Assembly (NCBI GenBank): GCA_040954595.2
Contig: CM082576.2
Span: forward strand, 4,216,001-4,280,000
Direction: 5' to 3'
Origin: Balanoglossus misakiensis
Taxonomy: Eukaryota; Hemichordata
DNA length: 64,000 bases
Under the pieces are notes generated by a model that was not told the origin of the DNA, searched no databases, and saw only the letters and a list, made by a program, of their open reading frames with translations. Positions within the stretch are counted from its first letter, which is position 1. Each line of letters opens with the position of its first letter. A program made the translations under genes and the position numbers. Of this stretch, positions 14,701 to 25,705 are shown in pieces.

Positions 14701-17700
14701 GATATTCCGCAGTCGACATGAAACAAGGTCATTGATACACGTAGCTAATGTAAGTATTGATATTTTCACACTTGTGGATTTTTGTGTCTGTTCCCTCAAG
14801 TGTGAGATGGTGTGTGAGATATTGTTGCATTGGTGGTTGACCTTTCCATAAGTGTGTCTCTTTTTTTTCTGGATAAGTTCATTTTTGGACAAACAAGTGG
14901 TATTTTCTCACTGATTTATTGAATTGCTCAAAGAGGGTGGGTGGCTTAATTGAAAGTTTAGATCATCTCTGCTGTGGGCATCTGGGTAGAAATTCAAAGC
15001 TGTTTGGTAGAAGTTGGGTCAGTACACTATTTGTTTGAGTCTTTTGAGAATCTTTGATTGGGGCATGGTAGGTCCATCATTTCAGTCTGTGACCAATCTG
15101 TTTGGTAGATGGGAGATGTAGGGTTGGATACACATAATTGTGAATGTTTAATTTTGTCTTTAAATATGCAAGAAAAAAATGTTTATTCATACAGAATTTG
15201 GGTGATGATGATGATGAGGAAGAACAGTTTAAAGACATCAATACTGAAAGTGATCAAGATGATGATGATGAAGAACGGAAGCTAGACAAAAACACAAGTG
15301 AAAAATCAGTGACTTCATCCTGGGTACATCACAAACTCAATAAAGGTAAATATAATTTCTTTTGTTGTCCCTTTGTTGTGCAATTCATATCTTGAAGAAC
15401 CAACTGCATGTATGTGGATTTTGTTCTGTTTTGAGTAGTTCCAAAGTTACTAAGTGTAAGTTAGAGGTCAAAACTGCAAATGCTAAGCAAGAGATTTAAT
15501 GTTTTCTCTCAACAGATTCTGACAAGAAGTTGCGGTATGATGCTCTCAGTCGGAATCCATTGTATTGCGGGGCAGAGACAAGTATATTATGGGAATTACA
15601 AAAGGTAGGATGATCCTCGCCATTGCCCATGAATTAATTTTTTCATTTTATAATTCATATTGAAAATACATTAGTCTGCATATCTTTATCTCTTTCTCTA
15701 CTCATACTTTCATAATGATGAATTTAGGTTGAAAATGTGTGACCAGGGACATCATCTTCAGTTTTTTTTTCTGCTCCTGAAATATGTTGACATGTGCAAA
15801 GGTACTTTGCGCATTAGTCATAGAATAGTCTGAGAGGGGATGGACAAAACAAGACACAAGATGTGATCTGCAAATGTCACAGATATACGACCAAAGAAAC
15901 TGAGGACAGATTCATGGCTCTTTCCGTTCGCCTCAAGTTATCATGAAACGAAAAAAGCAAGAAATCTTTCATGGCTGAAAAAAAGCACTGTCATTTGCAT
16001 ATTTTTCTCGTTCGGAGCAGCAAGGTCCTGACATAATGTACAGTCGACATAAATCTTCTATAATGCGTGGAAATGACAATCACCCTCTAATGAATCCCCA
16101 AATGTGTCCCATTTCCTCGAAAGTGCAGCCAGTTTAACGCCAGCGCAAAAAATAAATGTTCTTGAGAGTGTATGTCATGCGGAAGACGAGATGATTTACT
16201 GGATTGTTTGTCTCCGGTGCTCGGCATGGCAACTGTGAATTCCATCTTAAAACAAAAGCTGTATTGTGACCTTTCACCTTTTGTTTCTCTTGTTCAGTTG
16301 GGCGATCACTATCACCCATCGGTGGCGCATTTTGCCAGGACCATTTTAGACGAAAAATTCATCCAGTACAGCGGTGATCCGTTACAAGACTTCACTCTGA
16401 TCAAATTCCTGGATAGGTTTGTCTACAGGAACCCAAAGAATGTACATAAAGGTTGGTCATTTCAGAAAATAAATAATGTCAGTGTTAAGTTGATCCCATA
16501 TCATAGATAATTGTGTTCTTCTTTCGGAAACAGTGCTTGAATACAATGTACTGATAGACAAAAGAATTTGCAGGAAGTATAACCCATAATAATAACTGGT
16601 TCTTCCATGGTGTTTTTGTACCCTTTAAAGAAAAATCATCAGTGATGGAACCCAAGTCTAAATCCTACCACCCGCCAGGAATTGGGTCACTGCCTGTCAA
16701 CAGTGAGGCCTTTGTGAAGAAAGCAGAAGAAGAAATCCCGCTAGACCAGGTGTTTTTTCACAGGTCAGTGTGTCACAGACACAACACTCCACCAGGTGGT
16801 CCTCAGCGGTCAGTGCCATAGGTGCCACTCGACCAGATGTTCTCTTATGGGTCACTGCAATGGATGTCCACCAGACCAGGTGGTGTTTCACAAGACTGTC
16901 GCTAAGACCAGGTTTTCTTTCAGGATTAGGTTTTTGTTAGATTTTGGGGGGGATGATAAAACTTTAACCCTTTTCACCTCCTTTCTCTGCAAATGGGTTC
17001 AACCACACCAGAATCTCGTGCATCCATGGTGGTAAAAATACTTATTTCACCTGTATGATTGCAAATTCTTGTCCAATCCATTTGCAGGTATTTCAGCAAA
17101 AGAGAGGAAGAGAAAAAGAAGAAAGATGGTTACTTGGAGGATCTTGACAGTGATGCATCCAGTGTTGAGGATGATGACTTTGATTCCTATTTACGTGAGT
17201 TGACCAGGTTGACCTTTGACCTTTCAGCAGACAACCAGTCCCAGTCAGAACCACTTTTGCCTGAACTTGCACAAAACCATCTGTTTCCAGACTGTTTTGG
17301 GACGACTCACAGTGCCTCTGGGAAATAAACATACATGTATGCTGTTACCCTCGTGGCCAGTCAATATGTGTATACTGTTACCCTAACATATACTTACTTT
17401 ATTTTGTAGATAAACTGGAGAGAGGAGAAGTTGATATTGATGATGACATTGACTTTGCTGGGTAAGAAACCATTTCTGATTTGAAATACTTCATTTCGAA
17501 GACAGCCATGTTACAGAATATAACGTCGTACCTGTAGACTGACATGAACTTTCACTTTGTTTCTTGCAGTGAATTCAGCCGCAGAAAAGAGAAGAAAAAA
17601 TCAAAGTCCCAGGATGAAGAGAGTGACGACAGTGAAGATTTGGAAGATCCTGATATCGACGATGACAGTGACTTTGACTTTGGTGACTTTGATGATGATG

Positions 17701-19514
17701 ACGATGAACTTGGTGAAGAAAACTTTGGCGGTGAAGACACTGAGGACTTTGAAGGTGAATGAAAATATTTACATTAAATTTGAAAAGAATTGGATTTGTT
17801 TCCATATGATGGTACCACTGGTGGTTTACTTGCAGAATCTGAATTTGATTATCTCTATTCTTCTCACTGACAGTCAACCAAAGCAAAACTAGCGGGAAGG
17901 ATGGAAGTTTGGCTGCCACGGCGACGAGTAAGAGGAAAAGGAAGAGAGGAAAGAAAGAAAAGAGAAGTGTCCAGGACGTCCAAGCCACAGCTGAAGAGGT
18001 ACTGTATGACATGACAGATGCACTTACACCAGGCATCAGTCTTACGATGTGATTCAGTCAATATTGGTCTTTTGGTTTTTGTCGCAAAGTACAACAAAAA
18101 GCATTTGAAAATATGAAGAAGATAAAAGGAACTTCTACTTGGCTGTGTTGGTTTTCTGTCTGATTGATTTGAGTGATCGGTAACATGTGTTGTAAAATTG
18201 AAGGGATTGTCTACTTGAGCATGGCGCTTCATGACAAATGCTTGCTGTGAGTTTCATAATGTAAACACTGGTACATGTAACTTGCTTTATGCATTAATTA
18301 AAAATGGGTTGTCGTTAACCACATGTACTTGTTGGAACTGTGGATTTGTAGCAAGGTCTGTGGGATGTGCCTTCTGATATTCGAATTCATTCATTTTCAT
18401 TTCACATTGACTTTCAATATCTTCTGTGTTTTGAATGTTAATTTTTGCCAGTGTTAATTTCACAACACCTCCCCGTCAGTCATTTCTTGGTATTAGAAAT
18501 GTTTATTCCTAGGTGATATTATTAATGATTGGTTTCTCCTTCAATTGATCCTTTTAGTTTGGAACCATGATGGATGAGAACATCGGGTCGAAGTTTGACA
18601 ACATCGGAGTGAATGCAATGGCCAACAAAGACAAGGCTGGTAAGTGTCTGGCTTTGTGTGTGTGTGTTTGGGGGAGGGGGGGGGGTTAGTGAGTAAAATG
18701 TGCCATGCAGCTAATGTCTAGGTGTCACGATGTAATTTTAGATTTTTGTGCTCAGGGAAAGATACGAAAAGTGATTTATTGTAATGGTCTATCAAGATGT
18801 GTGAATAGTTGTCTTGGTGAAAGCATTTTGTAGACACTGTGATGTCATCTGCATTGTACTGGAACACATAAGGATGGCACTGAAGAAAACCAACTAATGA
18901 GCTTTTGAAGTTTAGATCAGTGAGAGACTGGATTGAGCCAAATTTAGGACCATTTTACCTGGAATTTGGGAGAATTTAATTGTGATGATGCCGTGCTTAT
19001 TTTAGGCCTGACATGCCATGTGTTGAATGAAATGAAGGTATCAGCTGTGATTTTCACAGTACTATGAACAGCGATAAACAGAAACCGTGAAATTCAATCG
19101 GAGGGACTCGCTTGGGATTGGCTTCAATCTAATTAAAACAGTTTGATTCAGTCTTCAATATCCAATGCCTCATCATGGACATGCCACCACTCTTGACACA
19201 ATGCTAAATGAAAGAGTAAAACTTGACAAATGGGTCGTTGGTTTCCAAACCCGACAGTGCATCTTAGTTTCCCCAAAGTGGATATCATTAAATTTTAAAC
19301 CAGTGTTGTGTGTGAAAAGCCACCATTTACACCGTTTTCCCCGCTTTCTCATTTTTCAGACGTGAAGCAGCTGAAGTGGGAGGTGGCGCGTGACCGCTGG
19401 GTACGAGATGCTGACTTCAAAAGTATCAAAAGCAAAGGAAAGAACAGGAAAAATGTCAAATCGCAAGGAAAATTTAGACAAAAGGGTGGATCGAGAAAAA
19501 AATTCAAAAGATAA
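8707..19514 (+). CDS. CEBPZ: CCAAT/enhancer-binding protein zeta (CEBPZ/Noc1), complete, 24 exons
   Basis: CEBPZ is the animal Noc1: a nucleolar factor that works with Noc2 in early 60S ribosome assembly, also described as a transcriptional co-activator. Exons: 8707-8841, 9084-9217, 9369-9606, 9819-9927, 10075-10331, 10471-10593, 10839-10928, 11147-11231, 11442-11526, 11811-11907, 12035-12119, 12294-12408, 13944-14085, 14621-14749, 15195-15345, 15516-15604, 16298-16451, 16631-16763, 17088-17194, 17410-17461, 17570-17754, 17874-17998, 18558-18639, 19360-19514. Phases agree throughout, giving 1018 residues (human protein about 1050). Seen in order: basic N-terminus (MKKRRKAK); Lys-rich linker (about 90-155); conserved GTLGDKMAALTVMIQDSSVH and PENRKLRVFSQ (about 220-291); helical repeats; CBF domain (about 490-740) with FRVIHIAPFNTGVQAL, RNPLYCGAE and YSGDPLQDFTLIKFLDRFVY, interrupted by an acidic loop (about 610-640); Asp/Glu-rich region (about 800-900); and a Lys/Arg-rich C-terminus. 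The donor after exon 17 (GTTGGT) is weak. Identity is firm. Confidence 0.96.
13776..13790 (-). promoter_or_regulatory. CTCF-like motif in CEBPZ intron 12
   Basis: Read on the minus strand, this is CCACAAGGGGGCGCT, which fits the bilaterian CTCF core consensus (CCASYAGRKGGCRSY) at nearly every position. It lies in the gene's largest intron (12409-13943). The motif is seen directly; binding is inferred from the known conservation of CTCF specificity across bilaterians. Confidence 0.45.
16744..16935 (+). repeat. degenerate ~42-bp tandem repeat spanning the exon 18 splice donor of CEBPZ
   Basis: ACCAG-anchored units begin near 16745, 16791, 16832, 16875 and 16917, a spacing of 41-46 bases. The first unit contains the last codons of exon 18 and its donor (CAG/GTCAGTG). 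The second and third repeat donor-like strings (GCG/GTCAGTG and TGG/GTCACTG). The array therefore looks like diverged tandem copies of the exon end plus donor, now mostly intronic. Confidence 0.6.
17210..17222 (-). promoter_or_regulatory. DR1-type nuclear receptor motif in CEBPZ intron 19
   Basis: TGACCTTTGACCT is the reverse complement of AGGTCAAAGGTCA, a perfect direct repeat of AGGTCA with a one-base spacer, the classical HNF4/RXR-type site. A close variant (AGGTGAAAGGTCA) occurs at 16267-16279 in intron 16 and at 2274-2286 in a phosphorylase intron. The motif is seen; function is inferred. Confidence 0.3.
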
Positions 19515-19585
19515 CAGCTGGATTTATTACTGAGTCAAATATGTCTGTCTATATTTGAGAAAATAAATTTATGTCCAAAAATACA
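19515..19585 (+). other. CEBPZ 3'UTR (short)
   Basis: The interval from the stop codon at 19512-19514 to just past the AATAAA hexamer. It would be a compact 3'UTR of about 70 bases. The end point is estimated from the usual 10-30 base distance to cleavage. Confidence 0.6.
19562..19567 (+). terminator. polyadenylation signal AATAAA, end of CEBPZ
   Basis: A canonical hexamer about 50 bases after the stop codon, followed by a strongly T/G-rich stretch (TTTGTGCTGTCTTGTATTTG) typical of a downstream element. Confidence 0.75.
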
Positions 19586-22500
19586 ATTCTTTGTGCTGTC
19601 TTGTATTTGTTGTATGTACATATAGCAGTGGGAATTTGTTGAGTCACATGGTATTTACTTTCTGTCATTCATTCTATGCCGGTAATAAGCAGTTGACGAA
19701 ACATAAGAAGTTTTTGGAAGAAAAATTTCAGATTTTTAAGATGATGTGATTTTGGGTGTTTTGAAAAGAATGAGCAGACACTGCCCCAGTGTGATGTCTG
19801 CCACCTCATTATGCAAGAGAGAACAGAAAGATGTTACATCGTTTTTAAAATGGCAATGACGTTATTTGAGATTACCAGTTAGTTACATCACATATCTTCG
19901 GAAGGTCCTGATCCTCTCCACGGCATGGCATGGAGAGACTTCAGAGGATTCTGTGTGAAAAAAACGAATGCTAATGAAAGAAATGAAGTTGCATAGCGGC
20001 AGTAATCAGAATTCCTGGAATATGTGAACATGGGAAAGAGCACTTAAAAGCTACTACTGTGCTAATTGTAAATAACCTGTTATAAACATTTCGGCGTGAT
20101 TTCATTCTCTGCCAACCACAAGGCATGAAGACATCGAGCTGATCCTGGACCGAATAGTTTCGCACAATTCCGTGTGGTTGTGTGTCTGGAGTCATTGGAT
20201 CCGACACAAAAGTGAAAGAACAACGACAACTCTGATATGACATCGATATGCTAGTCTTTTTCTTTGAAAGAAATCCTAGTGAAATGTTTGACAGATTCAC
20301 ATTCAGAACCATTGCAGAAGAACTTCAAATATCGTATTTACAATTGGCTGTAAGCAAAAGGTTTATTTTCTATGATCATACTTCGACTTTTTAATTAACG
20401 AAATTAGAGTTACGTGAAAAATAGTTTTCTACCTCTATCCCCGACGTGCTATTCAACCGATTGACCAAAATACATATTCAGCCAGTTTTATTTGTATTGC
20501 AAACGCCATCTTCAAATAATATCTCTGTCGGTAAAGAACACTCGAGTCAGGAATGTTCAGTCTTGGAGAAGACAGAGCAAACACAAAATTCAGGTAAAGT
20601 GACCCCTGATGAACTGTGCATACCTTGGACCCAAATTATTCATGCAAGGATTACGACAACACAAACAAACCAGGGTGTTTTTGTGAACAAATGACAGAAC
20701 CACGCACGGGGCCATGTTTGCAGTACAAATATTTTCTTAAATTCTTCAAACCACAGTCTGCTGGACTCGGGCTCTGTGAAGCTCCGCAGCCAGTTAGCAT
20801 TGCCAGGCTCATTATGTGATGTTTCCCAGTGCAAGGAAAGATGATGCGTCTCTATAGAAACGTCTCTAAGATGTGATCGGAGCTGTGTCTGCCATCTTCA
20901 ATATCTTCGATATAGACAGGTTTACCACCCAGAAATGCTAGTATAGATAGAGCATCCATACTGTGGCATTTAAAAACGAAACTTTTTATTTTTTGAAGAC
21001 CGATAATTACGCACAGTCAATGAGCAAATCAACAAGTTTCTTCTAGATCCTAGCGGAACCCATCTATAAACCATATTTTTCTCATATAAGATCAGTTCAT
21101 TCGTTGATTCCCGAAAATAGTGCAACCTCCGAGCTGTTAAATGGTTCGCGCCTTGCTTTGACCACAATACGAAAAGCTCGCTGCCGACTTCGCGATCTGA
21201 CTCAAGTCGTCTGCCGCAAAGACAGGTCTTCATGGTGTCAAAATTACAGGGCACCTCATCAATTCGCTGATCTCAAACTGACTTTACAGCAAAAAAGGTT
21301 AACATATAAAACCCAACCAATAAATGTCGCTTGTGAAGACGGTGCGTGTAAATTCGTTTATGTCGGGTAATAAGGTTCAAGAGTTCACTGGAGAAAGAAA
21401 AACTTATCGACTTTTGAGACGAAACTTCAAATTGCGATATGCGCGTTGGGTCAGCACTGGCTATTTTTTCTCTTTTTGAAATTATTATTGATAGAAAACA
21501 TATTTTTATCTGAAGCCCTCTTGACCTTTGTCACAATTTATCATACTGACTTCGCGGACTGTCTTAGTTCACAAAATAAATAAGAGCAAGTGCCTTTACA
21601 CCCTTAGCTGACAGTCTCGCAAATAATTAGTTCGCCGCACTACAGAAATATGATGGTCGCATCTCCCTCAGCGACGGAACAGACGTCAAGACTCCAGCCA
21701 GCAGCACCGACGAGACGCTCGAGATTTGACGGGTAAAAGTAAAATCTTCCTTTTCCGTGGTTCAAGCACTTGGGGAGCAGTTAAAACTCACGGCACGCAA
21801 GATATGAACAAGTTGTAGTGGTCAACCGCTGGTCTACATGTAGTGGCTATTCTCGCTCCTACCTTCATGTACGGGAGGAAACATGTGTATGTTGTCCATT
21901 GCGTTTATTATGACATAATCGGGACCAAATAAATGTATTTGGATGAAACCAACGACGAAAGTGACCGATGTACGACCCAATCACTGCTTCCAAGTAAGAC
22001 AAAAGTGGTGCGGTGTTCAATTGTAACAGTAAACCAGAATTTTTGAAATGCGAAAGCTACTTATCGATTAGTTCTGGCCTCTCGAGACGTTTTAAGGATT
22101 GCGATTTTATAGATCGGATGTACACCTTTTCTTAATTATTGTGCGACTTTTTTTCGCGCAGTGTTTATCGCTAGTTTTCGTTTCTTTTCCCACACCATTT
22201 AAAAAAATTCAACGTGGATTTCAGATTTGCAGACATTTTGAAGACAGTCTCTCCGCACCATGTCTAGATACTTAGAATCGCATCATCTCCCTGCGTACAT
22301 TGCATTGGTCGACCCTTTGTTAATATCACGCCCATATCAACCAGTTCCACACGTGTAATCCAAGTTCCGTCATACTAGACAGACGTCCTATATTTGTCGG
22401 TAACGTGACCCACTTAATACCAGCAACACAATAGTGAACGCGTTTTGTGCGCATCATATAAATAATCATAATCTGGTACGTCGGCTTAAATGATATTCGT

Positions 22501-23566
22501 ATAGTCATATATGCACAGTCCCACTAAACTGTGCCGCACTCGAAAACGGCTGCGAGTTTGTGTGGAACAAATTTACTCGGTCATTACCGATAAATTTATC
22601 TTACTAAAAGTCAACAAAATATCAGCCATGGTGCATCGGCCGTTCTGCTACCGGAATTACGCACTGTACGCTTAGTCTTGAATGATCCGTGCCTGTGCAG
22701 GGGGTCTCCTGGCTCGTGAAAGAGATATAAAAAAATTTTTTATACACATGAAAACAAAAAGTCTCCAAGCTTTGTCCGCCGAAACCGACCTTCGAGGTAT
22801 GGATGACCCACACTCGGGTGCACGGTGCACATAAAAGAGCTGTACTTCAGGGGTCGACTGAATGTCATGGGGCGGTCAAAAGTATCGGTCGCTGCGGTTG
22901 TGTTGTATGTATCTCAGCAATTAATTTTTCGCTTTTGTGGATGTCATTAGGCATCAATAACAATAACAAGAACTGGTCCCCTTTTCTACAGCAGTGAAGG
23001 GCGGTCGCGGAATCTTGGTCTTCAACGGCGTTGAGTTCTTTTCAAGTTCTGTGGTGGTATTTCATTCACACAATTATTGAACAACGGTAACAATGGCGAA
23101 TACTAAAACCGCAATTGTCTTCGACTGCTATTTAGAGCAGTGTCTGCGACAGACACAAAGCTTGCTACCTCCAGTCTGTTTTCTTTGTTCATATATAAAG
23201 TTCTGGAGTAAACCTGGAAAATATATCTGGACTATTACAAAGACCCCCTTTAGACAAGGTCGTGCACATGTATTATTGAACAAAAGGGGTTTTACCGATT
23301 GGTAAAGATTGAATACTTTTTTTTCTGAAAGACCCAGACTGTTTTGAACATCAACGTTTCCCATTTAGGTTTTTTGTTGGGATTCAGTCGACCACGGCTC
23401 AAGCCTCTACGGCAGCAGCTAGCTATAGCTGGATCACCGATGCGTGTATCGACTTGGATACTCACATCCTCTGCCACTTTCACAAATTTACCAAAGATTT
23501 CGGGTTTCCTTTAATTAATTAAGTCAATGAAACTTCGACAACAATTAACAAGCCCCTCGCCGCCGG
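19586..23566. other. intergenic region, no gene supported
   Basis: Several open frames of 60-113 codons occur on both strands (for example 20446-20694 +, 19971-20312 -, 21104-21370 +), but none has a recognisable domain or convincing exon boundaries. From about 20.9 kb onward CpG dinucleotides become clearly more frequent than around CEBPZ, and this continues to about 26 kb. In invertebrates with mosaic methylation, that pattern is expected near an unmethylated promoter. GACGGGTAAAAG near 21730 could be a splice donor of a non-coding 5' exon, but nothing confirms it. Confidence 0.5.
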
Positions 23567-23573
23567 TATAAAA
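23567..23573 (+). promoter_or_regulatory. TATA box of a candidate third gene
   Basis: GGTATAAAACTGCGGG is a near-ideal TATA box, which predicts transcription starting near 23597, about 315 bases before the ATG at 23912. A CCAAT pentamer lies at about 23684 in GACCAATCGG, but it would be downstream of that start. The box sits inside the CpG-rich stretch at about 21-26 kb, consistent with a promoter. No transcript evidence is available. Confidence 0.4.
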
Positions 23574-23911
23574 CTGCGGGAGTAGAAATCACAACTGGCA
23601 CAGCAGACACACGACCTCCAGACAGAAACCGCGGCTAGCATAATTAAATTGTCCAATCGTCGACTACATAACGTCACAGTCGACCAATCGGCAGCTCCAT
23701 TTCTTCGCGGTTTTTTATGCTGATGTCTGACAATCTGTTCGATTCGCCGCATTACACTGAGGAGTTGCGATTCGAACAGATAATTTCACCCCGAAAATAG
23801 GGCCCCATGACGACCGCTTGACAAGCTACAATATGTGCAACGGCAAGGACGAATATTTTATCTCCATTTCGGCACTCCAGTCAAAGAATTTGCTCTAGAA
23901 GACATCCACAA

Positions 23912-25705
23912 ATGGCTCCGGCGAAAAAGGCTAAGGGTTCTAGGTAGGTGAGCTCATGGCTATATAGAAACACAGAGGCCTTACACAGCTTTATGCAAAT
24001 TGCGTGTCCTCGTGTGTCCTCAATGCCGTCCAGAAGCAGACTAAGCTATAAGTGTACATTGCGATAGGTTTATATATGATGATCTGTCGCGCAGCCTCGC
24101 GTGGCTTGGCTAACGTGGGGGTGTCTGATCGGCTTTCCAAGTTTACATTGACACACGGAGCTGAGTCGTTGCATTTTAAAAACCCGTTCCGTCGGACGTG
24201 ATGGCAAGTAATCGGTGAGTATTGTAGTGAATCCAGTGACAGCTGCACTACTCACTTAACTACTACGGTGTAGTGGGAAGTGCCTGCGCGCTTATATTCC
24301 GAGTACAGCACGACGATTGCATAATATTACGCCTTTTTATTCACGTCTCCATGTTAAATTGTTCAGTTGGGGTACATGGTACGCCCATAGGCGGGCACAG
24401 AAGGGGCGCTGAGTTCTGAAAATTTTGGAGACTTATTAATTTCGTCACTGCTACAAGAACAGCCGACGGCAAACCACTTGAGTGACGGAAACTTGACGTA
24501 GGACATTTTAAAGGATTGTTTTGAGTCGCGTGAAATCGACAAACAGCGAAGAGGATTGCAATGGCGAAACAAATCACAACCCGTCGGATATGTTGTGTCA
24601 GTTTCGTCGGCACCACGGCAGCTGAAAGGTTCATTTTTCGGTATCGGTGTTTTTGTACGGTTCAATGTCCTACAATAATAACACAGACAAACAAACAATA
24701 AAAACAAAGTACAACCAACAGTTAGTTTATTTGGTGGAAACTTGGTACAGTAACCAATTGAATATCCCGTTTTCGGAGTTTAACAACGTTGAGTACCGCA
24801 CGGTGCCAGGCAGGCAGTTACAAGGGCCGACTTTCCATGAAAATGGTTCATATATTTGAGGATACGCACCGGACTACAAAAGACCAGCCATGTTTCGTTA
24901 AATTTAAGTTGCCAAGACTGGAAGTTATAATGATCAAGACTTGTTTCCAGCTGGAAAAACCTCTTGCAATGATTATCAAAACTATAATGGAAGTAAAGTG
25001 CGGCGTGAACTCTGACCATTGACCACAAGATCCTGCGAGTATTGGTTCCGCCCGCCACCATGCCAAATTTCAGTGTGTATAACTAAGTACCGCCATTTTG
25101 CATTTTATCCATGTTAAATTTCAACCGCGAATGATGTCAGATTTCATATCATAAACTCATTTCTTCGACCAAAAAAGGCATCCACTCGTTACACGTTCAG
25201 CAGGCGACAAGTACTGCTCGTACTGGTTTCGTGTAGAAAGTTTTTAGATAACTTAATATTCTAGTAATGTACGGACAATAATACGACATTGACGTCCCCA
25301 TCACGAACTTACTTTCTGTCAAATCGAAACAGCCTGTTTTTTTTCCATTCGATGTCTAGTACTTTGCCAAGGAATGTGCCAACACCGTAACCAGACAACC
25401 CAAGCATCGATATAAAAATCGTCATGCAACTATCATTGACCCTAAAAACGTGCAGTTAGAAAATGAATACAAGTAGCTTACAACTCTCTGATTTCGGGAG
25501 ACTTTCAACCGACATTTCGATATATTATTGGTAAGTTTTGATCATGTCGCATTAATACCTTAGCTAAACCTTTAAAATAATACTAGCAACCATGTACACA
25601 AATTAAAAGAAAAAGATGTTCTTTACGTTGTTGTTTCGCTTTTTAATGTTCTAGGGGAAACAACGGCCAGACTGACACCGCCGCTCCCCCTGAACGGAAC
25701 GAACG
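23912..25705 (+). CDS. possible first two coding exons of an unrecognised gene
   Basis: The candidate first coding exon is 23912-23943 (peptide MAPAKKAKGS plus a split Arg codon), with start context CACAAATGG and donor TAG/GTAGGT. The candidate second exon is 25655-25705 (GNNGQTDTAAPPERNE plus a split codon), with a T-rich acceptor ending CTAG and donor CG/GTAAGA. The phases join in frame, and both pieces lie in CpG-rich DNA just downstream of a TATA box. The deduced N-terminus is Lys-rich then polar and disordered-looking, as in many nuclear proteins, but I do not recognise a family. The next exon would need to supply the last base of a CGN codon; I could not find it, so the gene would continue beyond a long intron. 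The alternative is that both pieces are chance. Confidence 0.35.

Noticed and set aside
17575-18036. Minus-strand 153-codon frame
   Set aside because: It is the antisense shadow of the acidic and basic low-complexity exons 21 and 22 of CEBPZ.
19908-19940. Short inverted repeat CTCTCCA...TGGAGAG considered as a hairpin RNA
   Set aside because: The stem is only about seven pairs, too short for a microRNA precursor or known structured RNA.
20446-20694. Possible exon ending CAG/GTAAAG near 20593
   Set aside because: It has one good donor only, no partner exon and no recognisable product.
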